Part shown: positions 18,003 to 27,116 of the stretch, one piece after another
Layout of the letters: each line of letters opens with the position of its first letter
Position numbering within the stretch: the stretch's first letter is position 1
NCBI RefSeq assembly: GCF_000374445.1
Contig: NZ_KB894434.1
Location: forward strand, 1-64,000
Direction: 5' to 3'
From: Actinokineospora enzanensis DSM 44649
GTDB lineage: Bacteria > Actinomycetota > Actinomycetes > Mycobacteriales > Pseudonocardiaceae
Length of the DNA stretch: 64,000 nucleotides
Translations under genes and position numbers: made by a program
Notes under the pieces: generated by a model
Told to the model about the DNA's origin: nothing
Seen by the model: only the letters and a program-made list of their open reading frames with translations
The model's database searches: none

Positions 18003-18845
18003 TCACCGGTCCGACACGTCGCGGGCGGCGGTGAGCAGGGACTCCAGGGCGCGGCCCGCGGCGGTGAAGCCGTCGGCGGAGCCGGTGCCCGCGTCGCCCT
18101 CGTGCGGGCGCAGGTTCAGGTGCGGCTCGATCGACAGCGCGCCCTGGTAACCGTGCGCGGTCAGTACGGCCAGGCAGTCGGACACCCGTGCCTCGCCCGC
18201 GCCCGGGACAGTCCATTGTGGACCAGATGGGGTGGCCCGGCCGTCCTTCACGTGCACGTGTGCGACGTACTCGACGAGCGTGGTCAGGTGGTCGAACGAC
18301 GAGTATCCGTAGGCGATGCCGTTGCCGGTGTCGAACAGGAGCCGGAGCGCGGGCGTACCCGCCTCCTCCAGCATCCGCAGCGCCCGCCCCGGGTAGGCGC
18401 CCGCCCAACCCGCGCAGTTCTCGTGCAGCAGCACCAGATCCGCCTGTTCGGCGCGCAGTGCCAGCTCCCGCATGCGACGCAGCGTCCGGCGCTCCCACTC
18501 GTCGGCGTGCAGGCCGTCGTTGGGGTAGGACATCACCCGCACGAACCGGGTGCCCAGCCGGGCGCAGCGCGCGGCCAGCACCCGCAGCTCCGCCAAGTCG
18601 CGGCCGAAGTCGCCGGTGATCACCGTGGACCAGTCGCCGATCCGCGAGTCCACGCACACCGTGCGCAGCCCCAGCTCCGCCAGCGTGCCCGCGACCCGAT
18701 CGAAGTCCGCCTCGGACAGTTCCGCTACCGAGGTGCCGTCGATCGTGCGGAGCTCGATGCCCGACCAGCCCAGCTCGGCGATCGCGGCGACCTGGTCGGC
18801 CAGCGCGGGCCCCGCCTCGTCGCCGATCCCGGCCAGCACGGTCAC
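18003..18845 (-). CDS. Sugar phosphate isomerase/epimerase (IolE-like TIM barrel)
   Basis: A 280-residue AP-endonuclease-2-type TIM barrel (xylose-isomerase-like fold). The N-terminal strand GIGDEAGPALADQVAAIAELGWSGIELRT is typical of IolE/hydroxypyruvate isomerase relatives, and metal-ligand regions appear as LLHENCAGW, LLFDTGNGIAY, VHVKDG and LSIEPHL. Such enzymes isomerise sugars, epimerise ketoses or dehydrate inososes. It starts with GTG at 18845, overlapping the upstream Gfo/Idh stop (GTGA). Pairing with Gfo/Idh and DegT genes is reminiscent of inositol and aminocyclitol routes, though a ketose epimerase is equally compatible. Confidence 0.87.
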   Translation of the reverse strand: MTVLAGIGDEAGPALADQVAAIAELGWSGIELRTIDGTSVAELSEADFDRVAGTLAELGLRTVCVDSRIGDWSTVITGDFGRDLAELRVLAARCARLGTRFVRVMSYPNDGLHADEWERRTLRRMRELALRAEQADLVLLHENCAGWAGAYPGRALRMLEEAGTPALRLLFDTGNGIAYGYSSFDHLTTLVEYVAHVHVKDGRATPSGPQWTVPGAGEARVSDCLAVLTAHGYQGALSIEPHLNLRPHEGDAGTGSADGFTAAGRALESLLTAARDVSDR

Positions 18846-19867
18846 CGGCCTGCCCCGACCGGGGTGGGCAGTCCGGCCCGCCGCTTCGCCTCCGCGATCA
18901 GCGCCACCACGCTCGCCCCGGCCAGCGGCTCGTCCGGCATCGGCTCCTCGCCCGCGAAGTGTCGGTAGGCGCGGGCCAGGAACGCGGTCAGCGAGTCGTC
19001 CCGGAACACCGAGTCGACCTGCCCGCCGCGGGTGCGCACGGACAGCTGCGCGTACTCGTCGGTCCGGCTGACCGGGTAGTGCCCCACCAGCGTGCCGTTG
19101 GCCAGCTCCACGGTGATCCGGCGCTCGCGCACCGGGGAGGTCAGGTCGGTGTGGATCTCGGTCCGGGCGCCGTTCGCGTGCTGTAGCCGCAGCCACGCGC
19201 TGCCCATGCCGGGGAACACCGCGTCGCCGAGCAGCATGTCGGCGCACCCGGCGTCGACGACCTCGGCGCGGCCCGCGACCAGCAGTGCCACCGCGAGCGA
19301 GTGCGGCAGCTCGACGTCGAACGCACTCGGGTGGTCGTCGCCCGCAAGCGTGCGGGCGAATCGCGGCTTGGTCTGGGTGAATCGCAGCGAGCGCAGCTGA
19401 CCCAGCCTGCCGCCGCCCAGCACGCCCAGGATGCGGCCGGTCAGCTCGCTGCACCGCCATTGCGCCACCGACACCAGGTCCAGCCCGGCCCGCTCGCGCA
19501 GCCGTAGCACCTCGCGCAGCTCGGCCTCGTCGGCGGCCAGCGGCTTCTCCACCAGGAACCGGCGGAACCCCAGCTCGGCCAGCTCGGTCAGCGGCCGCAG
19601 CCGCGCGGTCGGGCCGGTGCACAGGTGCACCACCGTCCGGGCCGGGTCCACCAGCGTCGCCGCGTGCCGGGGCGAGTGCGCCACCGCCAGGTCCGCGGCC
19701 TCCCGGCCGAGCAGGTCGGTGATCTCCACCGTGCGCAGCCGCGGGTCGTAGACGGTGATCGGCGGCCTGCCGAAGGACCGCCCGCCACCCTGGCCGAGCC
19801 GACGCAGCACGGGCAGGTGCAGCCCGGCGCCCGAGCGGCCGAGTCCCACGACGAGCGTGCCCAGCAT
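18842..19867 (-). CDS. Gfo/Idh/MocA-family oxidoreductase (first gene of leftward operon)
   Basis: A 341-residue NAD(P)-binding protein. The Rossmann motif is LVVGLGRSGAGLHLPVL (residues 5-21), and the conserved EKP motif appears in FLVEKPLAADEAEL. It is divergent from the other Gfo/Idh in the cluster, so the two probably act on different intermediates. ATG at 19867 has a clear GAGGAGG ribosome site. The gene opens the seven-gene leftward operon and faces the control region shared with the DegT operon. It may reduce or oxidise a sugar or cyclitol hydroxyl; some family members instead reduce imines or biliverdin-like substrates. Confidence 0.86.
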   Translation of the reverse strand: MLGTLVVGLGRSGAGLHLPVLRRLGQGGGRSFGRPPITVYDPRLRTVEITDLLGREAADLAVAHSPRHAATLVDPARTVVHLCTGPTARLRPLTELAELGFRRFLVEKPLAADEAELREVLRLRERAGLDLVSVAQWRCSELTGRILGVLGGGRLGQLRSLRFTQTKPRFARTLAGDDHPSAFDVELPHSLAVALLVAGRAEVVDAGCADMLLGDAVFPGMGSAWLRLQHANGARTEIHTDLTSPVRERRITVELANGTLVGHYPVSRTDEYAQLSVRTRGGQVDSVFRDDSLTAFLARAYRHFAGEEPMPDEPLAGASVVALIAEAKRRAGLPTPVGAGR

Positions 19868-20075
19868 GGGGTGACGTGCCTCCTCGGGCGGCGGGTGAAC
19901 CGGGCCAACCCTGGTGTGGTGCCGTCCGCGTGTCAACGCGGACCCGGCAGGGCCACACGTACGTGTGATCTTTCGTTTGCGTTGCCACGCAACGGATGCC
20001 GACCGCCTAGTTTGGACCGCGCCCGGAGCCGGGGCCCGCACCCGGTATCGAGGCCGAACAGGAAGCTGGGGAAAC
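19868..20075. promoter_or_regulatory. Divergent control region with three palindromes
   Basis: The 208-base gap between the two divergent biosynthetic operons holds three separate palindromes. 19924-19943 has an 8-base half-site GTCCGCGT, a 4-base gap and the exact complement. 19954-19967 is CACACGTACGTGTG, a gap-free 14-base palindrome. 19980-19994 is CGTTGC, a 3-base gap and GCAACG. These look like operators for a dimeric regulator or several regulators controlling both arms. A TAGTTT box at 20008-20013 could be the -10 of the rightward operon. No cluster-situated regulator gene is adjacent, so the regulator must lie elsewhere. Confidence 0.65.
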
Positions 20076-21269
20076 ATGGAGCACGCCGCGGCAGTCGCGG
20101 ACCCCGCGGCCCCGCCCGGACCGGCGGTGCCGTTCTTCACCCAGGCGGCGGGGTTCACCGCGCGCTGGCCCGCGATCGCGGCCAACATCGGCGCCGTCGT
20201 CGACCGGGGTAAATACTCGCACGGCCCGCTGGTGGCCCGGTTCGAGCAGGCCCTGGCCGACTACCTGGGCGCCGCGCACGTGGTGGGCGTCAACTCCGGC
20301 ACCGACGCGCTGGTGCTGCTGCTGCGCGCGGCCGGGCTGGAGCCGGGCGACGAGGTGGTGGTGCCCGCGTTCAGCTTCATCGCCACCGCCTCCGCGGTGG
20401 TGCTGGCGGGCGGTCGCCCGGTGTTCGCCGATGTCGACCCGGTGACGTACGCGCTGGATCCGGCCACCGCCGAGGTCACCGCGGCCACCAGGATGGTCAT
20501 GCCGGTGCACCTGTTCTGCCAGCTCGCGGACATGTCCGCGGTCACCGGGTTCGCGCAGCGGCACGCGTTGACCGTGGTGGAGGACAGCGCCGAGGCCATC
20601 GGCATGCGCTGGGACGGCCTGCACGCCGGGCTGTCCGGCGCGGGCGGCGTGCTGTCGTTCTTCCCCACCAAGACCCTGGGCGCGCTGGGCGACGCGGGCG
20701 CGGTGGTCACCGACGACGAGCGGATCGCCGAGACCGCCGCCGCGCTGCGCCACCACGGCCGGTTCGGGCATACCCTCGACCACTTCCCTGGAATCAACAC
20801 CGAGACCGCGATCGCGGGCGTGAACAGCAAGATGGACGACATCCAGGCGGCGATCCTGCTGGCCAAGCTGGACGGTCTGGACGCCGACATCGCCCGCCGG
20901 GCCACCCTCGCCGCCGCCTACACCGAGCGGCTGCGCGGCTGCCCCGGCGTGCGCAGGCTGCCCACGATCGTCGAGCGGGACGTGGACACCACGCCGGTGT
21001 TCTACGTCTACGTCGTGGAGGTCGACCACCGCGACGCACTGGCCACGTACCTGGCCGCGCACGGCATCGGCACCGAGACCTACTACCCGGTTCCGCTGCA
21101 CCTGCAACCCTGCTTCAGCCATCTCGGCCACCGACGCGGCGACTTCTCGGTCGCCGAGGCCGCGTGCACCCGAACGCTGGCGCTGCCGCTCTACCCGGAC
21201 CTCACCGAGGCCCAGGTCGACCGCGTGTGCTCGGTGATCCGCGCGTTCTACGGCGGGAGCGGCTCGTGA
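20076..21269 (+). CDS. DegT/DnrJ/EryC1/StrS aminotransferase
   Basis: A 397-residue PLP-dependent sugar/cyclitol aminotransferase. It carries the family pattern NSGTDALVLLLRAAGLEPGDEVVVPAFSF, the Asp that pairs with the PLP nitrogen (Asp170 in VVEDSAEA) and the Schiff-base lysine (Lys199 in SFFPTKTLG). The C-terminal GIGTETYYPVPLHLQPCF is diagnostic of enzymes that act on nucleotide-linked or free sugars and inososes. ATG at 20076 has a GGAAGCTGGGGA leader; an earlier in-frame ATG is in non-coding sequence. It is the first gene of the rightward operon and overlaps the second aminotransferase by four bases. The substrate is unknown. Confidence 0.92.
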   Translation: MEHAAAVADPAAPPGPAVPFFTQAAGFTARWPAIAANIGAVVDRGKYSHGPLVARFEQALADYLGAAHVVGVNSGTDALVLLLRAAGLEPGDEVVVPAFSFIATASAVVLAGGRPVFADVDPVTYALDPATAEVTAATRMVMPVHLFCQLADMSAVTGFAQRHALTVVEDSAEAIGMRWDGLHAGLSGAGGVLSFFPTKTLGALGDAGAVVTDDERIAETAAALRHHGRFGHTLDHFPGINTETAIAGVNSKMDDIQAAILLAKLDGLDADIARRATLAAAYTERLRGCPGVRRLPTIVERDVDTTPVFYVYVVEVDHRDALATYLAAHGIGTETYYPVPLHLQPCFSHLGHRRGDFSVAEAACTRTLALPLYPDLTEAQVDRVCSVIRAFYGGSGS

Positions 21270-22390
21270 CGCTGCCGTTCTTCCCACCAGACCTGTTCGA
21301 CGACGACCGACAGACCATTCTGGACATCGTCCGCCGCGTCGGCACCGCGGCGGAGCAGCGGTTCATCCTGGGCGAGCGCACCGCCGCGTTCGAGCGGGCG
21401 CTGGCCGCGCAGGTCGGCGCCGCGGACGTGATCGCCTGCGGCAGCGGCACCACCGCGCTCACCCTGGTGCTGCGGTCCATGGACATCGGGCCGGGCGACG
21501 AGGTCGTGGTGCCCGCGTTCGGCTGCGCGCCGCTGGCCTCCTCGGTGGTCTCGGTGGGCGCCACGCCGGTGTTCGCCGACGTGCACCCGTGGACGATGGT
21601 GGTCGAGCCGTACGAGGTGGCCGAGGCGATCACCGCGCGCACCGCGGCGATCATGCCCGCGCACATGTTCTCGGTGATGGCCGACATGCCGACCCTGCGC
21701 GACCTGTCCGGGCACCACGGCGTCCGGCTGGTCGAGGACTCCGCGGTGGCCCAGGGCGGGGTGCTGGAAGGGGTGCCCGCAGGCCGCTGGGGCGAGGCGG
21801 GCGTGTACTCGTTCGTGCAGGTCAAGACGTTCGGCACGATCGGCGAGGGCGGCGCCGTGGTCACCGACGACCCGGAGATCGCCCGCGCGGTGCGGATGCT
21901 GCGCAACCACGGCCAGGACGGGCGCGCCCGGTTCGTGCACCACCTGGTCGGCCACAACAGCCGGTTCGACGAGATCACCGCCGACTACCAGCTGCACCGG
22001 CTGCCCGGCCTGGCCGCCCGGCTGGAGCGCCGGGCCCGGATCGCCGACTACTACACCGAGCGGTTCACCCCGCTGGCCGGGCGCGGCATCCAGCCGCCGC
22101 CCGCGGGCCGGGACGGCCGCTGCTTCTACGTCTACTCGCTGCTCGCCGACCGCCGCGACGACCTCAAGCGGCATCTGGCCACGCACGGCGTGGGCAGCCA
22201 CGTCTACTACCCGGCACCGCTGCCCGCGCAGCCCGCCTTCGCCCGCTACGCCCGGCCCGGCCAGTACTGGCCGCACGCGGAGCTGGCGAGCGCGCGCACG
22301 CTCGCGCTGCCGATCTACCCGCATCTCACCGACGCCGAGGTCGAGCACATCGCCGACACGGTGTGCGCCTTCCCCGGAGAACCACGATGA
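21266..22390 (+). CDS. Second DegT/DnrJ/EryC1/StrS aminotransferase
   Basis: A 374-residue PLP enzyme related to, but clearly different from, its neighbour. It shows CGSGTTALTLVLRSMDIGPGDEVVVPAFG, Asp158 in LVEDSAVAQGG and the PLP lysine Lys187 in SFVQVKTFG. The C-terminal VGSHVYYPAPLPAQPAF corresponds to the substrate-binding region. GTG at 21266 overlaps the stop of the first aminotransferase. Two complete catalytic sets imply two separate amino groups, or one enzyme that works as an epimerase or dehydratase-like variant. The divergence of the two proteins argues against a simple recent duplication. Confidence 0.9.
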   Translation: MTLPFFPPDLFDDDRQTILDIVRRVGTAAEQRFILGERTAAFERALAAQVGAADVIACGSGTTALTLVLRSMDIGPGDEVVVPAFGCAPLASSVVSVGATPVFADVHPWTMVVEPYEVAEAITARTAAIMPAHMFSVMADMPTLRDLSGHHGVRLVEDSAVAQGGVLEGVPAGRWGEAGVYSFVQVKTFGTIGEGGAVVTDDPEIARAVRMLRNHGQDGRARFVHHLVGHNSRFDEITADYQLHRLPGLAARLERRARIADYYTERFTPLAGRGIQPPPAGRDGRCFYVYSLLADRRDDLKRHLATHGVGSHVYYPAPLPAQPAFARYARPGQYWPHAELASARTLALPIYPHLTDAEVEHIADTVCAFPGEPR

Positions 22391-23346
22391 CCATGCCGCT
22401 CTCCCCGGCCGACTCCGCCGCGGCCACCCGCGCCCGCGCGCGGCTGGGCGCCTACATCCGCCTCGCCAAGCTGGACGTCTGGGACTACTACCTGGCCTTC
22501 CCACTGGCCTGGGCGCTGGCCGGGTTCGGTCCCGGCGCGTTCGGCGTGCTGATGGTGTTCGGGCTGGGCACGGTGTGCGTGGTCTCCGGCGCGGTCGCCT
22601 TCGACGACGTCACCGGCTACCGGGACGGCAGCGACGCGGCCAACTACGGTCCGGACGCGCCCGCGCGCAGGCTGGCCCGCAAGCCGCTGCTGACCGGAGA
22701 GCTGACCGAGTCCGAGGCGGTCCGGTTCGGCTACCTGGCGGCCATGTCCGGCGCGCTGCTCTGGGCGCTGACCGTGCTGATCGCCCCGTTCGCTCCACTG
22801 TGGACGATCCTGCTCGCGGCCGCCTGCCTGTTCTCCGCCGTGCAGTACTCGTGGGGGCTGCGGATCAGCTACCACGGCTGGCAGGAGGTGTTCCTGGCGG
22901 GCTTCGGCGTCGGCCTGGTGTTCGTCGGGCTGGGCCTGACCACCGGCGCGGTCGGCGGGTTCGCCGCTGTGCAGGGTGTCCTGTTCGGACTCGGCCCGCT
23001 GTTGTTCGGGGTCTACTCCAACACCCGCGACGCCGCCGGGGACGCGGCCGTCGGTCGGCCGACATTGGCGGTGCTGCTGACCGAGCAGGGCAACCGGGCG
23101 TTCATCGCGGCACTGACCGTGACCGAGATCGCGCTGGTGGTCACCTCCGCCGGGCTCGGGCCCGCGCCGTGGTGGTTCGCCCTGGCCATGCTGCCCGCGC
23201 TCGGCGTGCGGGTCGCGCAGCTGCGGCGCGGGGTCGGGCTGGGCGACCTGCTGGCCGCCCGCAAGCTGGGTCTGCTGGCGCACCGGCTGACCACCGTCAC
23301 GCTGGTCGTGGTCGACGTGGTCCTCGCGGTGGAGGCCGGGGCGTGA
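22387..23346 (+). CDS. UbiA-family membrane prenyltransferase
   Basis: A 319-residue protein with about eight or nine hydrophobic helices, typical of UbiA intramembrane prenyltransferases. Two Asp-rich motifs that bind Mg-diphosphate are visible: FDDVTGYRDGSD (about 78-89) and YSNTRDAAGD (about 210-219). It should transfer an isoprenoid chain onto an aromatic, sugar-phosphate or similar acceptor. It shows no specific match to MenA, UbiA or the decaprenyl-phosphate phosphoribosyltransferase that I can confirm. ATG 22387 overlaps the second aminotransferase stop (ATGA). Its presence suggests a prenylated or lipid-anchored product or intermediate. Confidence 0.9.
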   Translation: MTMPLSPADSAAATRARARLGAYIRLAKLDVWDYYLAFPLAWALAGFGPGAFGVLMVFGLGTVCVVSGAVAFDDVTGYRDGSDAANYGPDAPARRLARKPLLTGELTESEAVRFGYLAAMSGALLWALTVLIAPFAPLWTILLAAACLFSAVQYSWGLRISYHGWQEVFLAGFGVGLVFVGLGLTTGAVGGFAAVQGVLFGLGPLLFGVYSNTRDAAGDAAVGRPTLAVLLTEQGNRAFIAALTVTEIALVVTSAGLGPAPWWFALAMLPALGVRVAQLRRGVGLGDLLAARKLGLLAHRLTTVTLVVVDVVLAVEAGA

Positions 23347-24653
23347 GCGCCGATCTCGACGTCGCCGTGGTGGGGGCCGGGATCGCGGGCCTCGCGGCCG
23401 CGCACCGGCTGCGCGCGCAGGGGCGGTCGGTGCACGTGTTCGAGGCCGCCGACCACATCGGTGGCCGGATGACCAGCCTGCGCCGGGACGGCTACCTGAT
23501 GGACACCGGCGCCGAGATGATCGGCAGCTCCGGCTACCCGGCCACCTGGCGGCTGATCCGCGACCTGGGCCTGTCCGACGAGGAGATCCCGCTCATCGGC
23601 GCGGGTCTGGCGGTCTGGCGGGAGGGGCGCGCGCACCAGCACGTGGGCGATCCGCGCGGGTTGCTCGTAGGGGCGGGGCTGTCGGCCGGGGCGCGGCTGG
23701 AGTTGGCCAAGTTGTTGGGGGGCACGGCGATCCGTCGACGTGCGTACGACCCGGACAGTCCGGAGTCGACACCGCAGGGGTCGCGGACCGTGGCCGAGGT
23801 GGTGCACGGGGACCTGCACGACTACCTGTTCCAGCCGTTGACCGGTGGCTTCTACGGCTGGGACACCGAGCGGGCGAGCGCCGGGCCGTTGTTGAGCCAC
23901 ATGCTCGCGGTCGGCGCCACCAAGACTTTCCGCACCTACCGCGACGGCATGGACACCGTGGCCCGCGCGCTGGCGGCCCAGGGTGAGGTGAGCACCGGGG
24001 TGCCGATCCGCGAGGTCGTCACCACCGGCTCCGGCGCCCGGCTGGTCGTCGACCACACACCGCTCACCGCGCGCACGGTCGTGCTCGCGGTGCCCGCGCC
24101 CGTCGCCGCCTGCCTGCACCCGGCGGCGCCGGAGTTCGTGCACCGCTGCGAGTTCCGGCCCATGCTCAAGGTGATCTGCCAGCTCGACCGGCCGCTGGAC
24201 GGCTTCGGCCCGGCGTTCGGGCTGGCCGTGCCCGCCGTGGAGAACCCGGTGCTCGCCGGGATCGTGTGCGACGAGCGCAAGCACGTCGGGCGGGTGCCGG
24301 ACGGGCTGGGGCTGGCGACCCTCGTGGCGGGCCAGGAGGTCGTGACCGATCTGCTGGACGAGAGCGACGACGAGATCTCGCGGACGCTGATCGCGCACGC
24401 CGAGCAGTACCTGCCGGGGCTGGCGCACGCGTTGCGCGGGACCGTGGTCGTGCGGTTCCGGCACGGGCTGCCGATGCCGACGGCCTGGGCGCTCGCCGCG
24501 CGCGCGGAGTTCGTGAAGCGCGCGCCATCGGCGGTCGAGTACGCGGGCGACTGGTACACGCTGCGCCCCTGCAGCGAGGCCGCCATCCGCTCGGCCGAGC
24601 TGGTGGCCGCGCGACTGTCCACTTCGGAGATACCGGCGGGTGCGCGTGGCTGA
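23343..24653 (+). CDS. FAD-dependent amine oxidase-like oxidoreductase
   Basis: A 436-residue flavoprotein of the amine oxidase/protoporphyrinogen oxidase/phytoene desaturase class. The FAD motif VVGAGIAGLAAAHRL begins at residue 9, followed by VFEAADHIGGRMTS, typical of this class, and a C-terminal EYAGDWYTLRPCSEAAIRSAELVA that closes over the flavin. Such enzymes oxidise amines or desaturate isoprenoid chains. Next to UbiA either is possible: desaturation of a prenyl chain or oxidation of an amino group installed by the DegT enzymes. GTG 23343 overlaps the UbiA stop. Confidence 0.88.
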   Translation: MSADLDVAVVGAGIAGLAAAHRLRAQGRSVHVFEAADHIGGRMTSLRRDGYLMDTGAEMIGSSGYPATWRLIRDLGLSDEEIPLIGAGLAVWREGRAHQHVGDPRGLLVGAGLSAGARLELAKLLGGTAIRRRAYDPDSPESTPQGSRTVAEVVHGDLHDYLFQPLTGGFYGWDTERASAGPLLSHMLAVGATKTFRTYRDGMDTVARALAAQGEVSTGVPIREVVTTGSGARLVVDHTPLTARTVVLAVPAPVAACLHPAAPEFVHRCEFRPMLKVICQLDRPLDGFGPAFGLAVPAVENPVLAGIVCDERKHVGRVPDGLGLATLVAGQEVVTDLLDESDDEISRTLIAHAEQYLPGLAHALRGTVVVRFRHGLPMPTAWALAARAEFVKRAPSAVEYAGDWYTLRPCSEAAIRSAELVAARLSTSEIPAGARG

Positions 24654-25515
24654 GGCGATCGATACCGAACTACCGTGGGCCGTGCTGCTGGCCAACACCG
24701 CGGGCCGGGCCGCCATGCACGGCATGGTCGAGGTGTCCCGCGCCCGGTACGTCTTCGGCACCGACTTCGAACGCGAGGCCGAACGGCTCGCTCTCGGCGA
24801 GCGGCTGTGGGACCCGGGCACGATCGACCGCCTCACCGCGCTCGGGATCGGCCCCGGCACCCGATGCCTGGAGGTGGGCGCGGGCCGTGGCTCGATCGCG
24901 GCGTGGCTGGTCGAGCAGGGCGCGTCGGTCACCGCGCTGGACTTGGACACCTCACGGCTGGAATGGCTGCGGGACCGGGACGTCTCGGTGGTGCGCGGCG
25001 ACATCGGCGCGGACGACCTGTCGGAGACCGGCTACGACGTGGTCCACGCCCGGCTCGTGGTCCAGCACCTGGGCGACCGCGCGGCGGCCGTCCGCCGGAT
25101 GTGCGCCGCGCTGCGCCCCGGCGGCCACCTGGTGCTGGAGGACACGGACACCGCCTCGCTGTTCAGCACGGCCGCGGGCGTACTGCACCCGGACGTCAAG
25201 CGCGCCGCCTACGCGGTGATGACCGGTGCAGGCTACCACCCCCGCTGCGGCCTGCTCGATATCGACCTGGCCACCGAGGCGGGCCTGGCCGACGTGCGTG
25301 CCGATGGCCGGGCCGAGGTCGTCACCGGCGGCACCGACCAGGGCCGCTGGTTCGCCCTGTGGCTGGAGCACCTGCGCCCGGCGATGCTCGCGGCCGGGGA
25401 GGTCACCGCCGCCCAGCTCGACCACGCGATGGCGGACCTGGCCGACCCCCGGCACCGCTGGCTGTCCCAGGTGATGGTCACCGTCACCGGCCGCAGACCG
25501 GGGGAGACCCGATGA
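24640..25515 (+). CDS. SAM-dependent class I methyltransferase
   Basis: A 291-residue Rossmann methyltransferase. Motif I is CLEVGAGRGSIAAWL (76-90), motif II ends in ALDLDTSRLEWL, and YDVVHARLVVQHLGDR with ALRPGGHLVLED match motifs for small-molecule O-, N- or C-methyltransferases. The gene overlaps the flavoprotein end by 14 bases from GTG 24640; GTG 24646 is an alternative start. It overlaps the adenylate-forming enzyme by four bases. The target (amine, hydroxyl or carboxyl) cannot be told from the sequence. Confidence 0.88.
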   Translation: MRVAEAIDTELPWAVLLANTAGRAAMHGMVEVSRARYVFGTDFEREAERLALGERLWDPGTIDRLTALGIGPGTRCLEVGAGRGSIAAWLVEQGASVTALDLDTSRLEWLRDRDVSVVRGDIGADDLSETGYDVVHARLVVQHLGDRAAAVRRMCAALRPGGHLVLEDTDTASLFSTAAGVLHPDVKRAAYAVMTGAGYHPRCGLLDIDLATEAGLADVRADGRAEVVTGGTDQGRWFALWLEHLRPAMLAAGEVTAAQLDHAMADLADPRHRWLSQVMVTVTGRRPGETR

Positions 25516-27107
25516 GCAAGCCGCACGACCTGGGCACGTTGTTCGACGAGCTGGCCGAGCGTCGCACCCCCACGGTCATCCGCCTGTCCCGCCCACTGGA
25601 CGTCGCCCCCGCCTTCGGCACCACCTACGACGTCCCGGCCGTCGCCGCCCTCGTCCGCAACCTCGCGGGCTGGCTCTACGCGGCGGGCGTCGACCCCGGC
25701 GATCGGGTGGCGGTGGTCAAGTCGAACCACTGGGACTACGTGCTGCTGGCCTGCGCCGCCGCCCGGATCGGCGCGGTCCCGGCGCTGCTGTCGGACCAGG
25801 TGGCCCCCAAGGCGCTCCGCCTCATGCTGGAACGCCTCAAGCCCACTCTCCTGATCACCACCCGCGCGGTGCTGGAGACCGCCCAGTCCCGTGGCGTCGA
25901 CCTGATCGGCGTGGTCCGCCACGCACTGACGTTGGACGGCCGGTTCCCCAACACCATCCCGCTGGAACGCCTGCACGGCCACGAACCCCCGCCGCCGGTC
26001 TTCCGGGACGATGACGAGCCACTGGTCATCAACCACACCTCGGGCACCACCGGCGTCCCCAAACTGGTCGTCCACACCACCAACACCCTGATGCACGGCC
26101 TGGCAGGCGCCGAGTCGACACGGCTCCCGATCGTCTCCTGCCGCAGACACGACACGGTCTGCTCGGCCATCGCCTACGCCCACGGCCGCGCCATCCCGTG
26201 GACCGCGAGCGCCCTGTGGCTCGGCCCCCAGGAGATCGTGATCATCGACTCGGCTGATCCGGCCCAGGCCGAGCCCACGCTCCAGGCCTTCCCCCCGACC
26301 ACCGTGGAAGCTCTCCCGTCCACCTTCGTCCGCTGGCGGCCGTTCCTCCGCCGCCCGGACCACCCGTTCCGCAACGTCCGCCTCTTCGTGAGCACCTTCG
26401 ACGCCATCCACCCCCCGATGGTCCGCGACTTCCTGGGCGCCACCCGCAGGCGTCCGCTGTGGGTCCAGGTCTGGGGCCAGACCGAGACGGGCCCGCTGAC
26501 GTTCCGCTTCCTGACCCGGCGCGCGCTTGCCGCCCGCGAGAAACGCCACCCCACGACCCGCAACCTGGGTCGTCCCGCGCCGGGGCGGACCAGGCTGAAG
26601 GTGGTGGACCCCAAGACTTTCGACCCGGTCCCGCACGGCACGCCCGGCCTGGTCCTGGCTCGTACGGGGACACTCGCGCTGGACTACCTGGGTGAGGAGG
26701 ACCGCTGGGAGTCGAAGCTGACGGACGGCTGGTGGAACACCGGCGACATCGGGATGCGCACGCGGTCCGGGGCGTTCCACATGCTCGACCGGGAGCTGGA
26801 TCTGTTGCCGGGGCAGAGTTGTGTGGAGCTGGAGGATGTCCTGGAGGACCGGGTCCCGCAGATCGTGGAGTGCGTGGTGCTGGGGACTCCTGGTCGGTTG
26901 CCGGTTCCGGTGGTGGTGACCGAAACAGGGCAACTGGACCCGGCGTCCTGGCGGCGGGCGTTGGGGGATCTGCCCGCGCTGTCGGATCCGGTGGTGCTGG
27001 CGTGGGACCAGATTCCCCGGACCGGGACGGGGAAGGTACGCCGGATGGCGCTACGCGCGTTGATCCATACCGGGCAGGATACGTTCGGAACTGGTCGTTG
27101 GACTTAG
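25512..27107 (+). CDS. Acyl-adenylate-forming ligase (AMP-binding)
   Basis: A 531-residue class I adenylate-forming enzyme. The ATP-binding P-loop is HTSGTTGVPK (175-184), followed by VWGQTETG (A5), WWNTGDIG (A7) and the catalytic lysine region PRTGTGKVRR (A10). It activates a carboxylic acid with ATP and probably transfers it to CoA, an amine or a carrier. No carrier protein or condensation domain gene is present, so amide-bond formation with an amino group of the core, or CoA-thioester formation, is more likely than NRPS loading. ATG 25512 overlaps the methyltransferase stop. It is the last strongly coupled gene of the rightward arm. Confidence 0.88.
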   Translation: MSKPHDLGTLFDELAERRTPTVIRLSRPLDVAPAFGTTYDVPAVAALVRNLAGWLYAAGVDPGDRVAVVKSNHWDYVLLACAAARIGAVPALLSDQVAPKALRLMLERLKPTLLITTRAVLETAQSRGVDLIGVVRHALTLDGRFPNTIPLERLHGHEPPPPVFRDDDEPLVINHTSGTTGVPKLVVHTTNTLMHGLAGAESTRLPIVSCRRHDTVCSAIAYAHGRAIPWTASALWLGPQEIVIIDSADPAQAEPTLQAFPPTTVEALPSTFVRWRPFLRRPDHPFRNVRLFVSTFDAIHPPMVRDFLGATRRRPLWVQVWGQTETGPLTFRFLTRRALAAREKRHPTTRNLGRPAPGRTRLKVVDPKTFDPVPHGTPGLVLARTGTLALDYLGEEDRWESKLTDGWWNTGDIGMRTRSGAFHMLDRELDLLPGQSCVELEDVLEDRVPQIVECVVLGTPGRLPVPVVVTETGQLDPASWRRALGDLPALSDPVVLAWDQIPRTGTGKVRRMALRALIHTGQDTFGTGRWT

Positions 27108-27116
27108 GAGCATCGC

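Noticed and set aside
18003-19988. Long open frame of 661 codons on the minus strand covering both the TIM-barrel and the upstream Gfo/Idh gene
   Set aside because: The first part lies in the wrong frame of the Gfo/Idh gene; the true genes overlap by GTGA and each matches its own family.
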